From positions 1 through 53,279 of the forward strand of contig CACYHF010000038.1 in NCBI GenBank assembly GCA_902774155.1: 53,279 bases of DNA, in the 5' to 3' direction. This DNA comes from an uncultured Bacteroidia bacterium (GTDB taxonomy: Bacteria > Bacteroidota > Bacteroidia > Bacteroidales > UBA932). The notes beneath the pieces are model-generated. The model made no database searches, was not told the origin of the DNA, and saw nothing but the letters and a program-made list of their open reading frames with translations. Below, in pieces: positions 33,037 through 40,745 of this stretch; position 1 is the stretch's first letter, and every line of letters starts with the position of its first letter. The translations under genes and the position numbers were made by a program.

Positions 33037-34881
33037 ATGATGACACATATCCTTACAGCGCTGCTGCTGCTATTGCAGCTGAGCCCCAGCGTGGTGTGGA
33101 AGGCGGCGGTCCATCCTGCAGAGGGGGACCGCTACCAGCTGGTAGTAACCGGACAGGTGGACAAGGAGTATTATGTCCATCCTATGTCCGATCCCTATGC
33201 CGGAACCCTGTTGGAAGTAAATACCACAGACCTGGTTTTCCTGGCCGGCGCCCCCACGGAGGAGTTTACGCCCAGTGATTACAAAGGGGAAGAAGTGGTG
33301 ACCGGCACCTATGTACTGCGGCAGGATTTGCAGATCAATGGCTCTGCCACCGTGGAGGGAAGTGTTACCTGGAGTGCCTGTAGCGGTGATTTCTGCCAGA
33401 TGCCGGAAGAATGGACGTTCTCTGTGCCGGTGGAAGTTCCCGGTGCGGCCGGGAATGAAAAAGGCGGCAGCCTGTGGGGTCTGATTCTGGAGGCTGTCCT
33501 CTGGGGCTTCCTGATGCTCCTGACTCCCTGCGTGTTCCCGATGGTGCCCATGACGGTGTCGTTCTTCCTCAAGCAGGAGTCCGGCGGCCGCTTCAAGGCC
33601 CTTATGTACGGGGTGTTCATCGTGCTGCTGTATACGGTGCCCATCTGCATCATCATCGGCCTTACCTGGCTCCTGGGCGGCGAAACGGTAACGGCCGATA
33701 TCTTCAACTGGCTGTCCACCCACTGGCTCCCGAACATCCTGTTCTTTATCATCTTCATGGTGTTCGCGGCCTCTTTCTTCGGCGCGTTTGAAATTACCCT
33801 TCCGTCCAGCTGGACCACCAAGGCCGATGCCAAAAGTGGTCAGGACGGCCTTCTGGGCGTGTTTTTCCTGGCCCTTACGCTGGTGCTGGTAAGCTTTAGC
33901 TGCACCGGCCCCATCGTGGGAACCGTGCTCATCAAGAGCACGCAGGGCGAATTCTGGACCCCCATGGTCACTATGCTGGCCTTCTCCATTGCCTTCGCCC
34001 TGCCCTTTGCCCTGCTGGCCCTTTTCCCTTCGGCGCTGAAGAAGCTCCCCAAGAGTGGCGGCTGGCTCAACAGCGTCAAGGTGGTGCTGGGCTTCATAGA
34101 AGTGGCCCTGGGCCTGAAATTCCTGAGCGTGGCCGACCAAACCTACCACTGGCACCTGCTGGACCGCGAAGTCTATCTGGCCATCTGGATCGTATGCTTC
34201 ACCTTGCTGGGCCTGTACCTGCTGGGCAAGATCCGATTCAAGCACGACAGTCCGCTGGAGTATATTTCCGTGGGCCGATTAGCCCTTGTCATCGCCGATT
34301 TCGCCTTTGTGGTGTACCTGATTCCGGGTATGTGGGGTGCGCCCCTGAAGGCCCTCAGCGGCTATCTGCCGCCGCTGGAAACGCAGGATTTCGTATTAGG
34401 AAGCGCTCCGGTGACAACCCCTGTCATTCTGAGCGAAGCACAGAATCTCACTGGCTCGGAAGTGTCCCTGCCGCACGGGCTCACCGGTTATAGCAATCTG
34501 GAAGACGGCATCGCGGCCGCGAAAGAGCAGGGAAAGAAGGTGTTCGTAGACATCACGGGCCACGGCTGCGTAAACTGCCGGGAAATGGAAGCCCGCGTAT
34601 GGAGCGACCCTCGTGTGCTGCAGCGCCTGCGGGACAACTACGTGATCGTATCCCTGTATGTGGACGATAAAACCAAGTTGCCGGAAAGCCAGTGGGTAAC
34701 CACGGATACCGGCAAGGTACTCAAGGATGTGGGCCGGGTGAACTCCTATCTGGTGTTGGAGCGCTTCGGCGTGAATGCCCAGCCCAATTACTTCCTCCTG
34801 GACGGGGAGGGCGCCATTCTGGCCGGCCCGCGTGGCTATAACCTGGATACGGATGCGTTTGTGAAATTCCTGGATTTATGA
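33037..34881 (+). CDS. dsbD: Thiol:disulfide interchange protein DsbD
   Basis: 614 residues: signal peptide (1-20), periplasmic N-terminal domain with the pair C114/C120 in WSACSGDFC (about residues 111-119), and eight membrane helices with the redox cysteines in LTPCVFP and FSCTGP. A thioredoxin-like C-terminal domain carries ITGHGCVNCREME (CxxC). It carries electrons from cytoplasmic thioredoxin to periplasmic thiols. Residues about 461-470 (TPVILSEAQN) come from a dispersed DNA repeat that lies in frame in the linker between membrane and thioredoxin domains. The stop overlaps the desulfidase ATG by 4 nt. Confidence 0.93.
   Translation: MMTHILTALLLLLQLSPSVVWKAAVHPAEGDRYQLVVTGQVDKEYYVHPMSDPYAGTLLEVNTTDLVFLAGAPTEEFTPSDYKGEEVVTGTYVLRQDLQINGSATVEGSVTWSACSGDFCQMPEEWTFSVPVEVPGAAGNEKGGSLWGLILEAVLWGFLMLLTPCVFPMVPMTVSFFLKQESGGRFKALMYGVFIVLLYTVPICIIIGLTWLLGGETVTADIFNWLSTHWLPNILFFIIFMVFAASFFGAFEITLPSSWTTKADAKSGQDGLLGVFFLALTLVLVSFSCTGPIVGTVLIKSTQGEFWTPMVTMLAFSIAFALPFALLALFPSALKKLPKSGGWLNSVKVVLGFIEVALGLKFLSVADQTYHWHLLDREVYLAIWIVCFTLLGLYLLGKIRFKHDSPLEYISVGRLALVIADFAFVVYLIPGMWGAPLKALSGYLPPLETQDFVLGSAPVTTPVILSEAQNLTGSEVSLPHGLTGYSNLEDGIAAAKEQGKKVFVDITGHGCVNCREMEARVWSDPRVLQRLRDNYVIVSLYVDDKTKLPESQWVTTDTGKVLKDVGRVNSYLVLERFGVNAQPNYFLLDGEGAILAGPRGYNLDTDAFVKFLDL
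34420..34447. repeat. Dispersed GTCATTCTGAGCGAAGC repeat inside dsbD
   Basis: CTGTCATTCTGAGCGAAGCA followed by CAGAATC matches the intergenic copy at 19102-19128 apart from one small change. It is translated as VILSEAQNL. Confidence 0.75.
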
Positions 34882-36206
34882 CCTATAAGGAAATCATCGC
34901 CCTCATCAAGCGGGAAGTGAAGCCCGCCCTGGGCTGTACGGAACCCATCGCCGTGGCGCTGGCCGTGGCCAAAGCTGTGGAAATCATCAGTGAGAACTGT
35001 TCCTGCAGCGGCAACTGGCGTCTGCAGGCCCCGTTGCACCTGGATGTGGCCGTGAGCGGCAATATCCTCAAGAACGGCATGGGCGTGGGCATCCCCGGTA
35101 CCGGCATGGTGGGTCTGCCCGTTGCGGCGGCGTTGGGGGCGGTGTGCGGGGAATCGGCCCGGGGCCTGGAAGTGCTGGCGGGTCTCACACCGGAAGCGGT
35201 GGCCCGTGCCAAACAGCTGGTGGCCGATGGCCAGGTGCACATTTCCGTGGCCGATACGGACCATCTCCTGTATGTAAAAGCCACGGTATCAGTAGATGAA
35301 GGGGCGGTGGCCAGCGCCGAACTGGACCCGCACGCATACGCCGTGATCGAAGACGACCACGACCGCATTGTGGAAACCAGCTTCGCCGACCATATCCTGA
35401 TGAGTTCCGAATCGGGTGCAGCTGTGAAGGAACACCACACGGAAACCTACGACCTTACCGTCAAAGACATCTACGATTTCGCCTGCACGGCGCGCTATGA
35501 GGACATTTCCTTCATTCTGGAAGACCGCACCTACAACCACGCCCTGGCCATCGAAGGCCTGATAGGGGACTACGGCCTGCAGGTGGGAAAGACCATCCGC
35601 GAGAACCAGAAGGAGATCTTCGGCTGTGACTTTATGAGTTTTGCGATGGGGATGACGGCGGCCGCCTCGGATGCCCGTATGGCCGGCTGCACGCTCCCCG
35701 CTATGTCCAACAGCGGCAGCGGCAACCAGGGAATTACCGTGAGTATGCCCGTGATCGCCTATGCCATCAAGTACCTGCTGGAAGATGAACCCTTGGCCCG
35801 GGCCCTTATCCTTAGCAATCTGGTGGCCATCCATATCAAGCACTATCTGGGCAAACTGAGCGCCCTCTGCGGCTGCGTGGTGGCTTCTACGGGCAGTGCC
35901 TGCGGCATTGTCTATCTGCAGGGCGGCACCTATGAACAGGTGTGCGCCGCCATCAAGAACATGGCCGGCAATATCACCGGTATGGTGTGCGACGGTGCCA
36001 AGGTGGGCTGCGCTATGAAGGTGGCTTCGGGCGTTTCCTGTGCGGTGCAATCGGCCGTGCTGGCCCTCCGGGGCACCTGCATCCCCTCTACGGACGGCAT
36101 CATCGAGGACGATGTGGAGAAGACCATCCGTAACATCGGCACCATCGGCAGCGCCGGTATGAAAGCCACCGACCGCATGATCCTGGATATAATGCTGTGC
36201 AAATAA
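34878..36206 (+). CDS. L-cysteine desulfidase family (UPF0597/CyuA-like)
   Basis: 442 residues. Begins with the family motif REVKPALGCTEPIAVALA, then ILKNGMGVGIPGTGM, GLPVAAALGA, SNSGSGNQGITVSMPV, and the cysteine-rich end CGCVVASTGSACGIVYLQGG and GMVCDGAKVGCAMKVASG. These Cys residues are the likely ligands of a labile 4Fe-4S cluster. The enzyme splits cysteine into pyruvate, ammonia and sulfide; serine dehydratase activity is an alternative. It is coupled by overlaps to dsbD (4 nt) and to the fucosidase (1 nt). Confidence 0.88.
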   Translation: MTYKEIIALIKREVKPALGCTEPIAVALAVAKAVEIISENCSCSGNWRLQAPLHLDVAVSGNILKNGMGVGIPGTGMVGLPVAAALGAVCGESARGLEVLAGLTPEAVARAKQLVADGQVHISVADTDHLLYVKATVSVDEGAVASAELDPHAYAVIEDDHDRIVETSFADHILMSSESGAAVKEHHTETYDLTVKDIYDFACTARYEDISFILEDRTYNHALAIEGLIGDYGLQVGKTIRENQKEIFGCDFMSFAMGMTAAASDARMAGCTLPAMSNSGSGNQGITVSMPVIAYAIKYLLEDEPLARALILSNLVAIHIKHYLGKLSALCGCVVASTGSACGIVYLQGGTYEQVCAAIKNMAGNITGMVCDGAKVGCAMKVASGVSCAVQSAVLALRGTCIPSTDGIIEDDVEKTIRNIGTIGSAGMKATDRMILDIMLCK

Positions 36207-37558
36207 TGAGAAAGCTTGTTCTCGGCCTGGCTGCCCTGTCGGCGGTGGCCTGTGTCACCTCAACCCCGGCTCCTCAGGAAACACCGGAGGCCAAATCGGC
36301 CCGGATGGAGTGGTTCTCCCAGGCCAAACTGGGCATCTTCATCCACTGGGGCATCTATTCCCGCGGCGACTGGAGCGAAAGCTGGGCCTTCCACAACGGC
36401 ACCGTGAGTATGGAGGACTATTTTGCCCAGGAGGCCGATTTCACCGCATCGGCCTATGACCCGGCCGAATGGGTGCGGCTCATCCGCGAAAGCGGCGCCC
36501 GTTACACGGTGATTACCTCCAAGCACCACGACGGATTTGCCCTCTGGGACACCCGGGCGGGCGATGTGAGTGCCGTGAAGTCATCGGCCGCCGGACGCGA
36601 TGTCCTTACGCCTTTTGTAGACGAAGTGCGCCGGCAGGGAGGCCTTAAACTCGGCCTTTATTACTCTCTGATTGACTGGCCCCGGGAAGATTATCCCAAT
36701 GTATTCCGGGCCGGTCCTGCGCGCTACGACATCCATAAGGAACCGGACCGCTGGCAGCATTTCCTCACCTTCAACAGCGCCCAGCTGAAGGAATTGCAGG
36801 AGAATTACAATCCGGACCTCTTCTGGTTCGACGGCGATTGGGAGTTCTCCTCGGAGGATTGGGACGCTCCTGGTATCGTGCAGCAGTTGCGTAGCCATAA
36901 CCCGCAGGTGATCGTGAATTCCCGTATTGCCGGGAACGGCGACTATGACACCCCCGAACTGGGCGTTCCCGTGACCCGTCCGGCCTCTCCCTGGTGGGAA
37001 ACCTGCATGACCATCAACGACTCCTGGGGTTTCCGCAAGCGGGATACGGACTTCAAGTCCATCGACACCATCCTGCGTATGCTGGTGGACTGTATGTCCA
37101 TGGGTGGCAACCTGCTGCTGGATATCGGCCCGCGTGCCGACGGAACCATTCCGGAAGAGGAGGTGGCCATTTTGAAGGAATTGGGCCAGTGGACGTCCAT
37201 ACATGCCGAAGCCGTCTATCCCACCCGCGCCGGCATTCCTGCCGGCCATGTGCAGGCCTATACCACTCTGAATGCGGCGGGCGATGTCCTTTACCTGTAT
37301 TTCCCTTATGCGCCCAATGAATCCTTGGAAATCAAGGGTTTGAAGTCCAAGATTCTGCGTGTACGCGTAGTGGGGACAGATCAGGAGTTAAGCTGGAAAC
37401 AGTACAACGACATAGACTGGAGTGCCACGCCTGGCGTGTATTACATTCAGGTTCCTTCCCAGGTACTTGACCCGCACATGACAGTGCTGGCCGTGGAATT
37501 AAATGGCCCGGCCACCCTGTACGAGGGCGCGGGCCAAGTAATCAGCTTTAACGAGTAA
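36206..37558 (+). CDS. GH29 alpha-L-fucosidase, lipoprotein or exported
   Basis: 450 residues from ATG 36206; an ATG 9 nt upstream would precede the signal MRKLVLGLAALSAVAC, whose Cys16 fits lipid attachment. GH29 features: FIHWGIYSRGDWSESW, TSKHHDGFALWD, GLKLGLYYSLIDW and the nucleophile D209 in FWFDGDWE. A later NDSWGFRKRDTDFKS and GNLLLDIGPRADG are also typical. It removes alpha-fucose from host or plant glycans outside the cytoplasm. It sits last in the nitroreductase-dsbD-desulfidase operon, an odd partner functionally. Confidence 0.93.
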   Translation: MRKLVLGLAALSAVACVTSTPAPQETPEAKSARMEWFSQAKLGIFIHWGIYSRGDWSESWAFHNGTVSMEDYFAQEADFTASAYDPAEWVRLIRESGARYTVITSKHHDGFALWDTRAGDVSAVKSSAAGRDVLTPFVDEVRRQGGLKLGLYYSLIDWPREDYPNVFRAGPARYDIHKEPDRWQHFLTFNSAQLKELQENYNPDLFWFDGDWEFSSEDWDAPGIVQQLRSHNPQVIVNSRIAGNGDYDTPELGVPVTRPASPWWETCMTINDSWGFRKRDTDFKSIDTILRMLVDCMSMGGNLLLDIGPRADGTIPEEEVAILKELGQWTSIHAEAVYPTRAGIPAGHVQAYTTLNAAGDVLYLYFPYAPNESLEIKGLKSKILRVRVVGTDQELSWKQYNDIDWSATPGVYYIQVPSQVLDPHMTVLAVELNGPATLYEGAGQVISFNE

Positions 37559-37589
37559 GGGATTTCCTAACTTTTCAAAAAATTTTTAT

Positions 37590-37597
37590 TAACTTTG
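37590..37597 (+). promoter_or_regulatory. -7 element of the 37645 lipoprotein gene
   Basis: TAACTTTG matches TAnnTTTG, 47 nt before the ATG; an A/T-rich tract precedes it. Confidence 0.6.
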
Positions 37598-37644
37598 GAA
37601 GCAAATAAAGCGTACTTATCAAATTTATTTAAAGTATAAAGACT

Positions 37645-38010
37645 ATGAAAATTAAAACTATTCTTGCAGCCCTTACTGTGGCCGTTGCGGCTTTCGCTTT
37701 CTCTTCCTGCAGCAAATCCGACACTGGCGCCGATGCCGGTGGTTATTATCTTGAGCCCACCGCCAGTGCCAGCGGTTCCAATTCCACCTTTATCATGTTG
37801 TGCACAGCGGAACTGAGAAATACATTCGGAGATGGCATTATTTACAAGAATTCCAGCAATGACAGTAAGGCCATTGCCGCTTGCGACAAAGTCTTCAACG
37901 AGAAGAAACAGGATATCTCCATCTCCTTTGAACTCTGCTTCAAAACAGCCGTTGGTGAGGGTGAGAAAACTAAGAGGACGGTTATCAAAACTTATAAGCC
38001 GGCCAATTAA
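37645..38010 (+). CDS. Small lipoprotein of unknown function
   Basis: 121 residues: MKIKTILAALTVAVAAFAFSS then Cys in the lipobox SSCSK. The mature part has two Cys (IMLCTAEL and IAACDKVF) plus ELCF. It shows an aspartate- and serine-rich middle and a strand-rich end (TVIKTYKP). I recognise no family. Monocistronic, between a -7 element and a terminator. Confidence 0.72.
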   Translation: MKIKTILAALTVAVAAFAFSSCSKSDTGADAGGYYLEPTASASGSNSTFIMLCTAELRNTFGDGIIYKNSSNDSKAIAACDKVFNEKKQDISISFELCFKTAVGEGEKTKRTVIKTYKPAN

Positions 38011-38035
38011 GCTCTATTAATACCTTTTGCAGAAT

Positions 38036-38067
38036 CCCCGAAAGCGAATTGGCTTCCGGGGTTTTTT
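38036..38067 (+). terminator. Rho-independent terminator
   Basis: CCCCGAAAGC (38036-38045) pairs with GGCTTCCGGGG (38051-38061) with minor mismatch, followed by six T. Confidence 0.8.
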
Positions 38068-38074
38068 GCAAATA

Positions 38075-38105
38075 TTGACACTGTGCGCAAGAATTAGTAA
38101 ATTTG
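38075..38105 (+). promoter_or_regulatory. Promoter of the aldehyde dehydrogenase gene
   Basis: TTG (38075-38077), 20 nt, TAAATTTG (38098-38105). The ATG of the dehydrogenase is 128 nt downstream, so the transcript has a long leader containing a 29-codon frame (38125-38214). Confidence 0.6.
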
Positions 38106-38233
38106 CAAAGGAGGATATAGTTTTATGGACACATATCCATTCAGAAAAAGTATTTCCCGTAAAGATATACGACCACCAGGAACTCATTCCCCTGGTAGCC
38201 GCCGATTCGATTAATTATTCTTCTCCCATAACC

Positions 38234-39697
38234 ATGACTGAAAATCAGATCAAAGAGGTCCTGGAGACCGTTACACCCGCGGCAACGGAAGATGCCGCCG
38301 AGTTCACCGAAGGTAAGATTCGCGCCATAGTGGAGGCCCAGCGCAAATTCTTCCGCACCGGCACCACCCTTTCTATCAAGTGGAGAATTCAGCAACTCAA
38401 AAAGCTCAGGGACGCCGTTAGGGCGCATGAGGCCGAATTTGAGGCCGCCTTGGCGCAGGACCTGGGCAGAAGCAAGGTAGAGGCCTATCTTTGCGATATC
38501 GGCCCCATTATTACGGAGGTGAACGAGATGATTCATGGCCTTCGCCGCTGGTCCCGTCCGGAGTATCATTGGAGCGGTCTCATGTGCTTCCCCAGCACAA
38601 TTACTAAGGTATATAAGATGCCCTATGGCGTTTCCCTGGTGATCAGCCCGTTCAATTTCCCCATCCTGCTCACCTTGGGCGTAGTGGCGGCGGCCATGTG
38701 CGGTGGCAACACGGTGGTTATCAAGTCCAGCTCCAAGTCATCGGCCTGTACTGCGGCGCTTAAGAAATTCTGCGCAGAGGTGTTTCCGCCCGAATACGTC
38801 ACCCTCATCGACGGCGGACATGATGTGGCCGATTGGTGCCTGGCGCAGCGCTTCGACAAGATTTTCTACACTGGTTCTCCGGCCGTGGGCAAGCACGTGA
38901 TGGCAGAAGCCGCAAAGAACCTGACGGGTGGCGAAACCGGCAACTGGGCGGTGGTGCGCAAGGATGCCAACCTGGAGGATGCAGCCCGCAAGATTGCTTT
39001 CTTCAAAATCCTCAATGCCGGCCAGATCTGCATCAACGTGAATCAGATTGCGGTGGCCGAAGAAGTGGCCGATGCTTTCCTGAAGGAGCTGAAGGCCGCG
39101 TTCATCGCCCAGATCGGCAAGCATCCTGAGAAGAATCCCGAATACCCTAAACTCATTACCGGCAGGGCCTGGGACAGTTGCGCCGCTTTGGCCGATGAAT
39201 ACCGCGACCGCATTGTTTTCGGTGGCACCGGAGACAAGCAGACCCAGCGCTATGCTCCCACGGTCATTTATCCCGTGGACATCAACGAGCACATCGTGCA
39301 GCACGAACTTTTCTGTCCGCTGCTGCCCGTGGCCCCGTTCAAGGATGCAGAGATTGACGCCCTGATGGATGTTATTGCAGAGCGTGAACACCCCCTGGCC
39401 ATGTATCTGTTCACCAAGGACAAGAAATGGGCGAACCGCGTGATGCGAACCCAGCAGTACGGTGGCGGTTGCATCAACGAGGTCTGTATCCACATGATGG
39501 TGAAGGGCGTTCCTTTCAATGGGACGGGCCACTCCGGCATGGGCGCCTATCACGGCGTATGGGGCTTCCGGGAGTTCACCCACCCCCAAACCGTGCTCAC
39601 CGGCAAAACCCTCTTTAACCTTCCGCTCCGGGAACATCCCTACGGCGGCGACAACGAAAAGACCAAGCTAAGAATTCTTCGGCTCATGGAGCGCTAG
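38234..39697 (+). CDS. Aldehyde dehydrogenase family protein (ALDH3-like)
   Basis: 487 residues from ATG 38234 (MTENQIKEVLETV); the frame is open to 38027 but would cross the terminator and promoter. The fold is clear: SPFNFPILLTLGVVAAAMCGGNTVVIKSS, YTGSPAVGKHVM, the nucleophile cysteine in ILNAGQICINVNQI, HELFCPLLPV, and GTGHSGMGAYHGVWGFREF. It lacks a hydrophobic C-terminal anchor. The site where ALDHs have the general base Glu (ELGGK) reads LTGGETGNW here, so Glu is absent at that position. Aldehyde oxidation with NAD(P) is likely but the changed site leaves the chemistry open. Monocistronic. Confidence 0.88.
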   Translation: MTENQIKEVLETVTPAATEDAAEFTEGKIRAIVEAQRKFFRTGTTLSIKWRIQQLKKLRDAVRAHEAEFEAALAQDLGRSKVEAYLCDIGPIITEVNEMIHGLRRWSRPEYHWSGLMCFPSTITKVYKMPYGVSLVISPFNFPILLTLGVVAAAMCGGNTVVIKSSSKSSACTAALKKFCAEVFPPEYVTLIDGGHDVADWCLAQRFDKIFYTGSPAVGKHVMAEAAKNLTGGETGNWAVVRKDANLEDAARKIAFFKILNAGQICINVNQIAVAEEVADAFLKELKAAFIAQIGKHPEKNPEYPKLITGRAWDSCAALADEYRDRIVFGGTGDKQTQRYAPTVIYPVDINEHIVQHELFCPLLPVAPFKDAEIDALMDVIAEREHPLAMYLFTKDKKWANRVMRTQQYGGGCINEVCIHMMVKGVPFNGTGHSGMGAYHGVWGFREFTHPQTVLTGKTLFNLPLREHPYGGDNEKTKLRILRLMER

Positions 39698-39737
39698 CAG
39701 CCTGGTAGGGGAGTGCCCCCCAAAAAATCAAAAAAAT

Positions 39738-39769
39738 TTTGGTTTATATTGTAAACTTGTTTATATTTG
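39738..39769 (+). promoter_or_regulatory. Promoter of the membrane protein/regulator pair
   Basis: TTTG (39738-39741), 20 nt, TATATTTG (39762-39769): both elements perfect. Confidence 0.8.
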
Positions 39770-39833
39770 CATCGGGGTTCCGGAAGACTGCGCAGCTTTT
39801 AGGGGCTCCAAAACAAGTTAAACAATTGATACA

Positions 39834-40409
39834 ATGGAACAAAACAAAGAAATGACGGCTCAGGAAAGTCTGAAGCTCATCACTGAAACCTTCAACAAAA
39901 GCCGGAAGGGAATTCTTCGCAACAGCGCCAAGCACTTCATTCTTTGGGGAACGCTGCTTACGCTCACCTCTCTTGTCATCTATTTCTTGTGGCATTTCAC
40001 CGGCAAGCCGCAGTGGAACTTCCTGTGGTTCGTGATGCCGGCCATCGGCTATCCTACGGCCTCCCTGATGGGCCGGAACGAGGGATCCGTTCCGCAGAAT
40101 GAAGTGAGCAAGATGCTCCACGGCGTATGGTCCGTCTTTGGCGCATTCGCGGTGACGCTCAGCGCCATCGCCGTGTGCCTGGTGCCCATGAACGTGTCGC
40201 TCATCATCGTCATTATCCTGGGACTGGCCGAATGTATGACCGGTGTCCTCCTGAAGAACTGGCCCATCATCATCTGCGGGTTCCTGCTGGGCGTGGGTGG
40301 AGCCGTGTTTGCAATGATGGTGCAGAACGAGGCTCAGCTGCTGGTCTTTACACTGGGCGGCGTCCTTCTGCTGCTCACCGGCGTGGTGATGAAAATTCAG
40401 AACAAGTAG
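39834..40409 (+). CDS. Multi-pass membrane protein of unknown function
   Basis: 191 residues. A charged N-terminal 30 residues (MEQNKEMTAQESLKLITETF) is followed by about six hydrophobic segments beginning HFILWGTLLTLTSLVIYFLW. A soluble loop GRNEGSVPQNEVSKMLHGVW separates the second and third. No catalytic motif is visible. It is paired, 3 nt apart, with a small winged-helix regulator, an arrangement common for Bacteroidota membrane proteins whose expression the regulator controls. Function unknown. Confidence 0.75.
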   Translation: MEQNKEMTAQESLKLITETFNKSRKGILRNSAKHFILWGTLLTLTSLVIYFLWHFTGKPQWNFLWFVMPAIGYPTASLMGRNEGSVPQNEVSKMLHGVWSVFGAFAVTLSAIAVCLVPMNVSLIIVIILGLAECMTGVLLKNWPIIICGFLLGVGGAVFAMMVQNEAQLLVFTLGGVLLLLTGVVMKIQNK

Positions 40410-40412
40410 CCT

Positions 40413-40703
40413 ATGTTTCCCAAACTGGATCCGCTCCTGCATTCCGAACTTCGGCTGGCCGTCATGTCCATCCTGGCCGGGGTAGATGAAGCCGATTTCA
40501 CCTATCTCAAGGCGCAGACGGGCGCCACCTCGGGAAACCTGAGCGTGCAAATTGACAAACTCACGGGTGCCGGCTACATCACGGTGGAGAAGGGATTCAA
40601 GGGGAAGATGCCCCGCACCACCTGCCGCATCACCCCCTTGGGCCAGAAAGCTTTCTCCGAGTATGTAGAGGCCCTGAAAACTTACTTCACTTCCGGTGTT
40701 TAA
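40413..40703 (+). CDS. Small winged-helix regulator (HTH_27/MarR-like)
   Basis: 96 residues. SELRLAVMSILAG, then DFTYLKAQTGATSGNLSVQIDKLTGAGYITVEKGF is a winged-helix DNA-binding unit, and GKMPRTTCRITPLGQKAFSEY completes the wing and dimer helix. This is the pattern of the stand-alone winged-helix proteins (PF13601-like) related to MarR/PadR. It probably represses its own two-gene operon. The stop is followed by a strong hairpin. Confidence 0.85.
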   Translation: MFPKLDPLLHSELRLAVMSILAGVDEADFTYLKAQTGATSGNLSVQIDKLTGAGYITVEKGFKGKMPRTTCRITPLGQKAFSEYVEALKTYFTSGV

Positions 40704-40705
40704 TC

Positions 40706-40741
40706 AATCAGCCGTGGAGGCAAGCGCCTCCACGGCTGATT
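40706..40741. terminator. 16-bp perfect hairpin between convergent genes
   Basis: AATCAGCCGTGGAGGC (40706-40721) pairs with its exact complement at 40726-40741 around AAGC. No T-run follows on either strand, so termination would rely on the stem alone. Confidence 0.65.
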
Positions 40742-40745
40742 ATGA

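Noticed and set aside
38125-38214. 29-codon frame with AAAGGAGG upstream, in the leader of the aldehyde dehydrogenase
   Set aside because: The purine run overlaps the predicted transcription start, Bacteroidota seldom use such sites, and the peptide has no attenuation-like residue run.
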